A stretch of DNA of 64,000 nucleotides from Ilex aquifolium. Its lineage: Eukaryota; Streptophyta; Magnoliopsida; Aquifoliales; Aquifoliaceae. The notes under the pieces were generated by a model, which was not told the origin of the DNA, made no database searches, and worked only from the letters and a program-made list of their open reading frames with translations. How positions within the stretch are numbered: position 1 is the stretch's first letter; every line of letters begins with the position of its first letter. The stretch lies in the NCBI GenBank assembly GCA_951799425.1, contig OX637403.1, positions 23,278,811 through 23,342,810 of the forward strand, read 5' to 3'. Positions 21,215 to 32,411 of this stretch are shown one piece after another. The translations under genes were made by a program, and so were the position numbers.

Positions 21215-22169
21215 TGCTTGGTTTATTTCCTTGTAGTATCCTAACCGCCTAACATCATCCCTCGATGTATGTGTATAATGTATGTGTGAAGGGGAGTGTC
21301 ACTCTCTCTTAGGATGATGTCAAAAGAAAGGGCAAGGGAATGGTGGAAAATGAAATGTGTGTGTGTACAAAAAATTTTCCCAAGCTCAAAAAGACTTTTG
21401 TGTATCGTGTTTTACTTGGAAGTATTCCAAGGTCGTCTCCTCGGGGAAGGATGTGAATCGTGTAGAAGGTGATTTTGGTGAAAGAAAAGTGTAAAATCTT
21501 TTGTTGTTTAGAATTGGTATGTGTTGTGATGAAATTGAAATGGGAAACAAGTGTTGGTTAATCCAAAGGGTTCACTCCAATGGAGATGCCAATACAACTC
21601 GGGTCCTTCCTCCAATAGAGCATAGATGTACGATTGATTCATGGGAAGCTAGGGATGAGACAAAAGTGAGGATCCAAGCATAACCCGTGACCAAGCCTAC
21701 GGGATATCAAAGACTCACGATCTCATCCACTCTCAACCCAATCAAATCGAACCATCGTACTCTGAGGAGAGGAAAGAACATGAGTTGCAAAGGCATTCCC
21801 AAGTGAAGATCTCCCTTGGATTAGCCAACTAAAAAGCTTAGCTACTCATGCTTAAAGTAAAGACAACAATGTAGTGAGAAGACATTATGAAGAAATGACT
21901 ATTATAGCTAAGTTAATGCAAGAAACATAAACAAAAGGAGAGTGCAATTAATACCCAATTTTAAAGCTAAGAAATTGAAGAACATAAGTGCATTAATGGT
22001 GAAACTTAAATAAGAGATTAAACTTAAAAGGAACTTGAAATAAATGGCATTCAATACTTCAAACAAAGCTTAGGAGATTCTACATGAAATTACAAGACAA
22101 TTTATGGAAAAACATGTAAAAATCTCAACTTCTCTCTCTAACACTAACACTATTCATCTTCTTCCTAGA

Positions 22170-22207
<38 letters not shown>

Positions 22208-22877
22208 TACAATGTATATCACATAATGCTGAATAATGGAGTCCTCCACCCCACAAAAATGTCCATGGAATGATGCCATAGTTGTGTGATGTGATCTCCT
22301 CCATAGGGCTGCAAGGGATGGATTGGTGCATGTCTGGTGCAAGTCTTGTCTCCACACCCAACTCCTTCTCTCTCCTCTCTCCACATTGATGATCAAGGCT
22401 CCAAAAGTCCAATGTAGGTGCTAAGAGGGATGTCCATTGTGTAAGGTGTGTCAGAAATAGGCAGGAGAATGTTTGGTGGGACCCCCAAGGCTGTAGAGAT
22501 TGAGGTGCAGAATCTGGCATTTTTCAGTAAGACCTACCGGTAGGTCGATGGAAACCTACCGGTAGGTTCCACTCCAGAGGCTTAAAGTACTGGTAGGTCT
22601 GGCGGTAGGTTGAGGTCCAGTAGCTGAAACCTACCGGTAGGTTTTCCTTGTTTTTGCTAATTCCTTGGTTCCTTCAACTCTTGAGCTATCTTCAAGCCAT
22701 CCTTTCATCTCCATTCATCTCAAACACTATGAGAAAGCTTTAAGAAACACCAATTTTCACCTTTTATCTGCAACCATACCAAAATTCTATAAATAGCACA
22801 AACAATGCATATCAACTAATATTAACCTCAAAAAGGGATGAAAAGCACTTTAAATATGCAATGTTTTGTGCTAATCA
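21215..22877. mobile_element. Solo LTR in ORC1 unit A
   Basis: From tgcttggttt to gtgctaatca (1663 bp), flanked by acccg (21210-21214 and 22878-22882). Unit B has the uninterrupted site at 36056-36060. The terminus ctaatca is like Athila-type LTR ends, suggesting minus orientation. A plus-strand tataaata at 22788 and a minus-strand TA tract at 22187-22209 leave the direction open. It carries a palindrome cluster at 22531-22644 and a (CT)n(TA)n tract at 22168-22209. Frames on either strand here are not genes. Confidence 0.9.
22531..22644. promoter_or_regulatory. Palindrome cluster cctaccggtagg in solo LTR
   Basis: Three perfect palindromes: gacctaccggtaggtc (22531-22546), aacctaccggtaggtt (22553-22568) and aaacctaccggtaggttt (22627-22644). 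Degenerate half copies lie at 22588-22610. The lead-in aatctggca and the spacer tccagtagctgaaacc match the cluster in the LTR at 8336-10921. The distance to a clear TATA box (22788) is 144 nt, so the 53-nt rule is not seen here. Confidence 0.6.
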
Positions 22878-24840
22878 ACCCGCAATATAAATTAAATCCA
22901 TGTATCTAAGAAATGGTGAATTTTTTATCTCTCTATTTTGAATTTTTGGGAAATGAATTAAAGTCATTCTACTGAATCATCCTAGAAAATCTTGCACTGA
23001 TTTATCCCAGATGGATCCATTTCTGCTATGCCAATAGTATTGTAGAATTTTCTAAGGCATCCACCAATACAGATTAGCTGGCTGTTACACCGGGTGACCT
23101 AGAGCTCATTTCTACGTATCTAGACTGCTCCTGCACCATACATATTTGACTTGTTGATGATGTCTTGCATGGGGTCAGGGGGTCTTCAGATATAACATGG
23201 TAATTGTCTTGAAGGTAAGTCCAACCTTCTGACTCTAGAGTGATTTGTCCATTATCCTTTCTTATTGCAACGTGGAATATAGAGGTAGTCAAAGTATCTC
23301 TACCTTCGGGACCAGAATTGGGATTTGAATTCTTATTATGATAATCTATGAGTTCAATGGCATGCCTACATATCTCCAATGCAAGACAAGCATCTTCTGA
23401 AATAGCAGGCACCTACTATGATATTAAAAATGCAAGGAGGGCGATCAAAACTCAAAGACCAAATGAGAAGGTGAATCCATTAGCTATCTATCTCAGCAGA
23501 TGAGTGTAAATGTAAAATCAAGCGTATCAGAAATAGCATGAGAATCAACCTTTCTAGAAGAAAATTCTATAGCTAGTTTTTTAAATGCATCAATTCCTTT
23601 TAGATGGATTGAAATGATTTCTTGAAGTTGCTGATAATTATAGAGACCAAAGCACAGCCTGTGTATGCCCATACGCCTTGAAATACGGGGAAGCAACTTC
23701 TCCGGAAGATCCATAGTATTTGCAATCCCTAAATTAATGTCATAAAAAATTAAGTTCAAATGCGTACAAGTCATTATTCTGCTGGGAAGAAGATGTTACA
23801 ATAATGAATTCCTACCTGTTACAATCAATTTGGAATGTGGCATAGTAGACCAATCAAGAACGTTATACAAAACCTGATAAAGAAGGGGTTGTCGATAAAT
23901 AACACTTTAATTTTGGAAATTTGATATAGATTTTGACTACTGATACTATTGCTCAGTAAAATGCCTAATTTACCAATTGGTTTCAAGTTACAAGAAGATC
24001 AAGTTCATCAACGAGCAGAATACAAGGCCGGTTGTCCTCCCAGTCAGTTTTGTTTCTATTTAAGGAACGCTCATTCAACAAGTGGAGAACCTTTTTCCAA
24101 CTAACCCTGTGTCCACTTAAAACTTCATAAATAACCTGATAATGGATGTAAAGATAGATGGGAAAATGAGTACACACATTCAAAAATCATGACATAGACC
24201 ACATTAACTGTGACTCCTTACCCTGTAAATGTTCTCCAGTGATGCCAATTTCAGACCATTAATCTCCACAAAGCAATAAGGGTTAATACTTCCTACATCA
24301 ACCTCAGACCTTAGACTCCTCATTACTGCTAGTACACTAATTGTATGCAATTTGGCAGAGATAAAGAAAAACAAATAAGTAAAATTTAACCAGCTAAAAT
24401 ATCAAGAAATGACCTATACGGCTATACCCTATTTATCCAACCCCAAAGGTTATATTTTCACAGCTGATAGATTCTACCTTGCCATTAGCAAGAACTCCAT
24501 GAATGTACAGACATCGTCCAAGGCATTGATCATCACATATGGCACCTTTTATAAATGCAATTGTCTCTTCTGTTTCTCTGCATAATAGAACATGCCCCTA
24601 TTAGACGGTGAACACAAAAAAATCCTGAATTATACTTTTCAAGTCAATCGTACTTATTTCTACAAGGAAGAAATTTGGGTAAAGTTGCCAACCATAGCGT
24701 TGCTTTTGCCTTTTCAAGTTCAGTCTACTTGTGGCATCTCACATGTTCCAGGATTTTCTTTGTCCCTATTTTATGAAGTCCAAAGATTTGCCCCTTTCGC
24801 GAGTTCTGTAGCGTTAAAAAATGGTTAGACCTCTTCTTCA

Positions 24841-25268
24841 AATAGCTACCCGACTATTAACCACATAATCTATTAACTACATATTCTTCTACTCCTCTGG
24901 AATCTTGTTTTGAACACACTGTCCAATCCAATGCATTTCGATAGCAGGATAGGGGGGGAGGTGTTCCAAAAGTATTTTTGAAATATTGGACAATTTATGT
25001 CTTTACTTCTTCAATATTTGAGATTTGAACTCCATTCTCCATTTCCATTGTTGTGATTCTTCTCAAGACTCTTTGCCTTTTAATAGTTTTGTAAAAGCAA
25101 CTTGTATTTTGATCCCCCAAATTTAGACATTTTACACGAGATTTTTGTTTTGCAAAACTCACCTTAGCTTCCCTTAGTGACACATAGTTCTGTAGTTTCT
25201 CCTTTTCAACTTCCCTTAGTCCCTGTTCTTAGGGGTTTTATCAAAACTGCTTTGGATCCCATTTAGTA
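24841..25268 (-). pseudogene. LINE linker fragment, unit B (first piece)
   Basis: The minus-strand frame 25183-24995 has SFAKQKSRVKCLNLGDQNTS, the segment between endonuclease and RT of plant LINEs. It passes into the ORC1 unit A start near 24840. The right end is interrupted by the element at 25269, and the fragment resumes at 34862. The shared duplicate tagta is at 25264-25268 and 34857-34861. Confidence 0.75.
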
Positions 25269-27113
25269 TGTGACGCCCTGGTTTTCGGGGGTGATTTAGT
25301 ATTTTTTTTATGTGATTTATGTAACAAATAGACAAAATTCATTAAATGAATTAAACAGTTCACGTACTTCGTTTAAACTAGACAATTAGAGCATTTAACG
25401 TACCTTCAAGTAACTTAGGTATAAAGGATTTGTAATTTGGGCATTCATTAAATATCATAGTCTAAGTACCCAAATTATAAATTCATCCCAAAAGTCGTCC
25501 ATAATCGACACTATTACATCCCATCGGTTTTGAAAACACACCAACGCAACAAAACACAAGTCACAAATCTAAAATTTTCCCAAGCGTTAACAAGAAATAT
25601 AATATCTCAAATGCCAATTGAGCCCAGATGTTCAAGATAGCTCTAGGAAGAAACCCCCGTCATCTCTTGGTCTAGTCCCTGCAAAATGTTAGGATGAGCC
25701 AAAGCCCAGTAGGAAAACAACTATCGAGTGCTAATCCCATCCCACATGACATAGGTATACACGAAATTTTCACATAATATTCATGACAAGTAAATATAGC
25801 AATATTAAGCTGATAACATGTTTAAAACAATACATATGACGTACCAACAAGTACAAATCGTTCGATTTAGCATGTACCCACCATTACCTATCTGTGTCAT
25901 GGGTCACACTAGACTTTCAATCTTAGTCTATAGTTAGTTACACCAGTACATCGTTTTTTATGCACAAACTCTTATGGAACACCGGGTCCCTCCGAGGGCT
26001 CTAACCTCGGGTGTACCCCACCCCCTCATCCTTAGATGCTTTCAATCAGGGCACGAGTAACCCCGCACCACAACGGATGCTATGCTTGATCAACACTTAT
26101 TCTGGGTCTTTCACCCAAGGGAGGAGCGATCTTTACTTACTTGTCCCATATTGTTTCAAACATTATCATTTTGTGTATCACCTCATCGATTATGCATACT
26201 AACCAAGATTATCACGTGTGATGCACCTGCCATCAAATTACCATTTAGTATACTCATGGTGCAGTTAGAAATAAGCATTCCAATACCATCCCGACACATT
26301 AATACATATAAGAGTATGTACTATTTCAACCTTAGTGTAATTATCACCACTGTGAACATGTCAACATTTACCATCCTTTGTATGTCAACATATCTTATGT
26401 ATATCACCATAATTTAGTGGTTGTTAATGTTGACTAGAATTACATCCTTACTTATACAACCAATATATATATATGCTTCATAACCATGAGTGTTGTATAT
26501 AAATATATACACTCCTAAAGAGCTAATAATTTATGATAGCCTCTATATTTTGAGTTTTTAGAAACTTTCGGGGTCTTTAGATAATTTCTAAACACATGAT
26601 CTAGCAATATGGTGTAATTTTATAATGTCTAAAACAATCTCATAACTATTCGGGGTCAATATAGAATTTCAGAAACATTTTTTAACTATTAAAATACTGA
26701 TTTAGTGTTTTAGTAATATTTTATCATCTTCTAGGGTCATTGTGTAATTTCAGCATGTACTTATCTGTTACTCATGAGACACAAAAAGGGGCCATCTGTA
26801 ACTTAACAAAACCTTGGACTTAATTTTATAATTTCAGTAAGTAGGTATATGTTGTAGCTAAAACTAAAAGGGGTAATTTCTGAATTTAAGCCATCAACTC
26901 CATCTTCTTCTATCTACGCCCAGTACTGCTCTTCTTCTTCTTCTTTTTTTTTCATCTTCTTCTACCTGATTTCATCTCTTAAAATTATTTTTGTTAATTT
27001 CTTTAGGAGATACAAAACCCATTTGAGAGACCTACACATCCAAATGAGTATATAAACATACCCACTTATACACCAATATATGTAAATTCCATCAAACATA
27101 AACCCACAAGTTT

Positions 27114-27150
<37 letters not shown>

Positions 27151-27255
27151 TCTACAATCAATAGATCGAGGAAGACCCCAAAATAGTTCTAATCCTACCT
27201 TTTTACTTGGATTGATCGTCCCAAAAGCTTTAGCACCTCAACAATGGTGGATGGC

Positions 27256-27287
<32 letters not shown>

Positions 27288-27690
27288 TTGTTTATCTTTC
27301 AAGACCAAGGCTGCCCGATTTCTTTCTCCCCCATTTTCATTTTTTTTGCCTGTATTTATACACTAGGAAGAGTGGCTTCAGTCAAAGGGTCATGGGCGGC
27401 AATGGCAGGCAATTGTGCTTCCTTGCCTTCCTAAAATGGTTAATGTCAGCTAAATAGTCATAGCAGGCTGCCAGGATTGTTCTATTCATCATCATTTTTT
27501 TTTAATAATTCAATTAATTTGTTTAATTATTTTACCTTTAGCTAATTTGTCCTCGGTATTAAACATAGTCAATATTATACTAGTCGGACTCGTTTTCAAC
27601 GATGAAGTCCATTTCTTCATCCGAGTTTTCTATTAAAAGTCGAAATTTTGATAACTCAATAGATATAATTATAAATAGCGGGTTTTCACA
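25269..27690 (-). repeat. 3' LTR of decayed chromovirus
   Basis: Begins tgtgacgccctgg and ends ggttttcaca, colinear with 32412-34856. It contains a (TA)n tract near 27119-27150, a (CT)n tract near 27257-27283 and minus-strand tataaata at 27360-27353. No gene. The reading frames here recur in the other LTR. Confidence 0.95.
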
Positions 27691-27707
27691 TTCTACCCCC
27701 CTTAAAA
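27691..27707 (-). other. Polypurine tract
   Basis: On the minus strand ttttaaggggggtagaa directly precedes the 3' LTR. The same motif occurs in the tandem element at 53273-53289, which suggests relationship. Confidence 0.8.
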
Positions 27708-27745
27708 TAATTTCGTCCTTGAAATTAAATTCTAACATAACTAAT

Positions 27746-29103
27746 TTAAGAAAATGTACCTCCATCCTCAAATAAGTGTGGGTAATTGACCCGCATTGTT
27801 GCTTCACGCTCCCAGGTTGCTTCTTCAATTCCTCGGTGTCTCCACAAGACTTTGACAAGGGGTATGGTCTTGTTTCGTAGGACTTGTTCTCTTCTATCTA
27901 AGATCCGTATTGGCTTCCCCTCATAGGTGGCATCCATTTCAATCTCCATCTCACCCCAATCAACCACATGTGAAGGATCTGGCTCATATTTTCTCAACAT
28001 AGGGATGTGAAATACATTATGCACCCTATCCAACTGTGGTGGCAAAGCCAATCGGTATGCAACTGCACCGACCTTTTCAAGAATCTCAAATGGTCTGATA
28101 AATCGAGGGGACAACTTTCCCTTCTTTCCAAACCTCATAAGACCTCTACGAGGCATCACTTTCAGAAACATGCGATCCCTAACCTCAAATGCCAAGGGTC
28201 TCCTCCGTTGATCTGCATAACTCTTTTGACGACTCTGTGCTGCAAAAAGTCTCTGTCTAATTAGACCTACTTTCTCGGTGGTCTCCCTGACTAACTCTGG
28301 ACCCAATAATGGAGCCTCTCCAACTTCGGCCCAACATAAGGGTGATCGACACGGCCTACCATATAGTGCTTCATAAGGTGCCTTCTCTATGCTTGACTAA
28401 TATCTGTTGTTGTAGGCAAACTCAATCAAAGGGATATGATTTTCCCAGCTACCACCGAAGTCTAGTATACTTGCCCTCAACATGTCTTCAAGTATCTGGG
28501 TTACTCTTTCAGATTGACCATCTGTCTGCGGGTGAAATGTTGTACTGAACATCAATCGAGTACCCAAATCATCCTGGAAACTCTGCCAAAATTGTGCTAT
28601 AAACCTTGGATCTCTGTCGGACACTATTGACACCGGTACTCCATGAAGCCTAACTATCTTTCTAATGTATAATCGACTGAATGCGTCCAAGGTGTCTATC
28701 ATTTGAACTGGCAAAAATGTGCTAACTTGGTCAGTCGGTCCACCACCACCCACACCGAATCGTGCCCTCTAGTAGATTTTGGTAAACCAATCACAAAGTC
28801 CATAGTCACATGTTCCCATTTCCACTCAGCAACAGGTAGGGGCTGAAGTAGCCCTGCTGGTCTCTGATGCTCAGCCTTTACTTGTTGGCAGATAAGGCAT
28901 GTGGCCACATAGCGTGCCACATCCCTCTTCATCCCACTCCACCAATACTGGCGACGAAGATCTCGATACACCTTTGTGCCTCCTGGATGTACTGCTAACC
29001 TGGAATGATGAAACTCCCTAAGCACCTCATCTTTCAATGACTCGTTATTGGGTATGAAAATCCTGTCTCGAATCTCAAGCTCCCGTCTGAGTGTATGGCC
29101 CAA
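27746..29103 (-). pseudogene. Chromovirus integrase and chromodomain (broken)
   Basis: The zinc-binding N-terminus (HHSRLAVHPGGTKVYRDLRR...CLICQQ) and the core entry (HVTMDFVIGLPKS) lie in 29103-28699. After a frameshift near 28720 the core continues with IVSDRDPRF and HPQTDGQSERV (28753-28397). A TAG at 28399-28397 interrupts the same frame, which resumes at 28306 and ends with RILDRREQVLRNK and LWRHRGIEEATWERE, a chromodomain of the plant chromovirus type. DDE residues are still visible but spread over two frames. Confidence 0.92.
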
Positions 29104-29246
29104 CCGTCCATTCCTGCTCCACTATGGACTCGAGAACGGATAGAGTCTATCTCTGAATCCTAACCTCGTGCCTCTATCACCTAACTAAGGAGTGCTGGTG
29201 TGGCCACCAAATTATAAAGACAAGCACGGTCACTCTGCTCATCTAA

Positions 29247-30947
29247 CTATAACCCAAATTGACTAACAATCTCCATCATCTGACATTCTTTTGATGCTAT
29301 GCGAGCAACTATCCCCCGTGACTTCCTACTTAAAGCATCAGCTACCACGTTTGCCTTACCAGGGTGATAAAGCAAAGTGAAATCATAATCCTCAATATAT
29401 TCCATCCAAGGCCTCTGTCTCATGTTGAGGTCTCTCTGAGTAAAGATATACGTCAAACTCTTATGGTCTGAATACACCTCGAACTTCTCACCATATAGAT
29501 AATGTCACCATGTCTTTAGAGCAAAGACAACGGCTACTAACTCTATGTCATGGGTGGGATAATTTTGTTCATGCATTTTCAACTGACGAGAACCATATGC
29601 AACTACCCTGTCAGTCTGCATCAATACACATCATAAACCTTCTTTCGAGGCATCACAATACACAACATAACCTAGTCCTCGCTCTGGTATCACCAAGATA
29701 GGTGCACTAGTCAACCTTTCCTTTAACTTATAAAAAGCCTGCTCACAAGTGTCATCCCACTGAAACTTCACTCCTTTCCAAGTCAATCTAGTCATCGGGG
29801 CTGCTAGTCGTGAGAAATCCTCAATAAATCTCCGATAATATCCAGCCAATCCCAAGAAACTCCGGATCTCATAAATAGACTTCGGTCGCTCCCACTTTAT
29901 CACTGCTTCAACCTTTGATGGGTCCACTGATACCCCAGATTCCGATACCACGTGTCCTAAGAATTTCACTTTAGATAACCAAAACTCACACTTGCTTGCT
30001 TTGGCATATAACTTGTGATCTCTCAGTGTCTAGAGTACAATCCTCAAGTGTCGCTCATGGTCCGATTCGGTCCGTGAGTACACGAGAATATCATCCACAA
30101 ATTCCACAATAAACTGATCCAAGTATGGACTGAAAATCCAATGCATCAAGTCCATGAATGCTTCTGGAGCATTCGTTAACCCATATGGCATCACTACGAA
30201 CTCATAATGCCCATATCGGGTTCTGAAGGCAGTCTTGGGTATGTCTTCATCTTTTATACTCAATTGGTGATACCCGGTCCGGAGGTCAATCTTCGAAAAA
30301 TAACGAGATCCTCTCAACTGGTTGAATAAGTCATCTATCCTGGGCAAAGGATACTTGTTCTTGATAGTCACTCGATTCAACTGCCTATAGTCAATACACA
30401 ACCTCAAGCTTCCATCTTTTTTCTTGGCAAACAGTGCTGGTGCTCCCCACGGGGAGGTACTCGGCCGTATAAATCCTTTATCTAATAGGTCCTGGAGTTG
30501 CAACTTCAATTCATGAAGTTCAGCAGGTGCCATCCTATAAGGGGTTATAGTAACTGGTGCAGTGCCTGGTTGCAATTCAATTGAAAAATCAACATCCCTT
30601 CGAGGAGGCAGTCCAGGTAGTTCCTCTGGAAAAACATCGGAGTACTTGCACACAACTCGAGGAAGACCCAACTCCTTTCTATTATCATCACTGATTACCA
30701 AACTGGCTAACCAACCCATCAATTGGTTACGCCAGCGCGAATCTCGCAGAGGTGAAGGCAATTTTGCATGTTTATCCCCATGAAATTGAAAACAAACACC
30801 CTCTGTGATATAAGTTGTCACCTTTTTTTGATGACAATCAATAGTGACACAATGAGCCGATAACCAATCCATTCCTAGAATGATGTCAAACTCTACCATT
30901 TCCATGACCCTTAGGTCCACTGTTAGTCGAAGACCCGAGATCTCCAA
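29247..30947 (-). pseudogene. Chromovirus reverse transcriptase and RNase H (broken)
   Basis: The frame 30947-30030 includes the end of the protease ([16 protein letters not shown]), then RT ([31 protein letters not shown]) and the catalytic [10 protein letters not shown]. The usual small residue before the DD pair is kept but the preceding IVF is altered to IVE. A TAG at 30032-30030 ends it in frame. The thumb and RNase H follow at 29969-29631 (YCDASKEGL), then TGA at 29630-29628, TGA near 29504 and TAG near 29247. The RNase H segment [10 protein letters not shown] is still readable. Confidence 0.92.
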
Positions 30948-31558
30948 CTCACAATTCCACCACCCAAGGGCGAGTTAATGCATAGTGATGTCTCTAGTGG
31001 CTCAGACTCCAAGCCTAATGCAGATGCACATGTCGTAGATATAAATGAATGAGATGCACCTGAATCAAACAACACACTAACCCAAGAACTATATAACAGA
31101 ACATTACGTTGGATTACTGAATGATCAACGAACTCCTCTTGTTGAGTCAACACAAAGACCCTACCCTGTGTATGTTGGCTATGTCCACCGCATCCCTTTC
31201 CATGATTTTGTCTTGTAGGTTGCTGGGATCCAAACGGGGCAGTAGAGGCATATGATGTACGTCCCATTATCGGGCCAGTTTGTGCCTGCTTCTGTGGTTG
31301 AGCCTGTAGTGGATAAGATGGTTACACATTTTGTTGTGGTCTAGCCACATTCTGAGAGGGTCCTCGTTGTGGACAGTCTCGCCTGTAATGTCCCACCTGT
31401 CTGCACTCATAACATACTCCTTGCCCTTGAACAAACTTCCCCTTCTTTTGGTGCTTCTGTTGAAATGATTGATGACTCTGTGCCTGACCACCCTGAGATC
31501 GTGGTGTTGAAGTTCTATGTCTCTTACCGGAGCCACCTCAGGAACGTGAATCTCTAGA
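30923..31558 (-). pseudogene. Chromovirus nucleocapsid knuckle and protease
   Basis: The minus-strand CCHC knuckle CYECRQVGHYRRDC lies at about 31378-31420, in the gag frame but bounded by stops. The retropepsin active site LFDSGASHSF is in the open segment 31267-30923. It is in the same frame as gag, and a frameshift near 30940 separates it from RT. Confidence 0.88.
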
Positions 31559-32246
31559 TCATAAACTAGACTCTCTAATTTGCCTGGTGTCGTCAAACTC
31601 CCTTTTGGCAACTAGTGCCTCCTCAACCACTTTGGCATATGTTGGGAGGCATAAGACCATTACACGACCTCTAATAGCAGGCCTGAGCCCCCATTCAAAC
31701 CTCCTAGCTCTACTATCCTCATCTGGCACTATTGTGCTAGCATGTCTGGCTAGTTCAGCAAATCGAGCCCCATATTGCATCATAGTGAGATCCCCCTGAC
31801 GCAATTCCAACAATTCATGCACTTTCACTCCCTTAATCACTTTGGGAAAATAATTATCCATAAACAAGTCATGAAACTTTTTCCACGTCATCTTCTTAAC
31901 ATCCTTGGTTTCCTTAATCATATTCCACCAGTGATCTGCCTCACCCTCCAATTGGAAGGAAGCTAAAGTAACTTTGGTTCCATTAGATCTAATCCCCATG
32001 GCATCAAGGATCTTCTCTATCTGTCTAATCTAGTTCTTTGCCATTGTCGGATCAGGCTCGCCATTGTCGGAATACTGGAGGATTTTGCCTCTGAAACTCT
32101 TTTAGTGCGGTCATGGAGTTCATCCCACTACCCTCACTTTGGGACATAACTATAGCAATTTCTCGCATGGTCTGCATCAAGTCAGCATCATCAGTGCCTT
32201 GCGAAGAGGAAGCTGTTGCACCGCCACTAGTCCTATTTCTCGTCAT
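31559..32246 (-). pseudogene. Chromovirus gag (broken)
   Basis: The Met at 32246 opens 64 codons (serine-rich, then QNPPVF). A frameshift near 32068 and a TAG near 32031 precede the main gag core 31999-31559 with [14 protein letters not shown] and LRQGDLTMMQYGARF, which is the retrotransposon gag family signature. The core ends at a TAG (31561-31559). This is the particle-forming protein, not expressible from this copy. Confidence 0.9.
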
Positions 32247-32396
32247 GGTCTAATCAAAAGTCAGACAGACGGTAAAACTTAGCATTAGAATAATAATAAT
32301 AATAATAATCATAGCCAGTCTCTAATTACAGCTAGAATACGCATATTCGATATGCCTAAGGTTTCCCCCAAGGTCCCTTGTAAATCGTATACCTAT

Positions 32397-32408
32397 GCTC
32401 TGATACCA
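32397..32408 (-). other. Primer-binding site for initiator tRNA-Met
   Basis: Minus strand tggtatcagagc, 3 nt from the LTR edge at 32412. This is the standard PBS of plant chromoviruses. Confidence 0.92.
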
Positions 32409-32411
32409 AGC

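Larger units (their letters stand above)
18958..24840 (-). pseudogene. ORC1: ORC1 pseudogene fragment, unit A (AAA+ region)
   Basis: Exon-like blocks on the minus strand match the AAA+ core of plant origin recognition complex subunit 1. They are: the pre-ATPase segment EKAKATLWLATLPKFLPCR (24640-24835); ICDDQCLGRCLYIHG (24478-24590); SEVDVGSINPYCFVEINGL (24223-24344); VIYEVLSGHRVSWKK to the Walker B CILLVDELDLLVT (23990-24135); a short exon VLYNVLDW (23816-23873); GIANTMDLPEKLLPRIS (23550-23729); ALEICRHAIEL (to 23411); and IHEMFQAPHIE (18958-19035). Several GT/AG borders remain. It is dead: Walker A has lost a key glycine (GVLANGK), sensor-2 arginines are gone (DACLALE), stops occur, and the N-terminal BAH/PHD part and C-terminal winged helix are absent. 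Two solo LTRs sit in its introns. Confidence 0.85.

Noticed and set aside
22187..22209. TA repeat as a confident TATA box of the solo LTR at 21215
   Set aside because: It is a microsatellite about 320 nt from the palindromes. A cleaner tataaata exists on the other strand at 22788, so no promoter call is safe.
24592..24828. Plus-strand 78-codon ORF (and its copy at 37740-37976)
   Set aside because: Antisense shadow of an ORC1 exon: the minus strand reads the recognisable EKAKATLWLAT segment.
31267..31611. 114-codon minus-strand ORF ending HRSRHKLAR
   Set aside because: It is in a frame shifted from the gag/protease frame. The true nucleocapsid knuckle is read in the other frame across the same bases.
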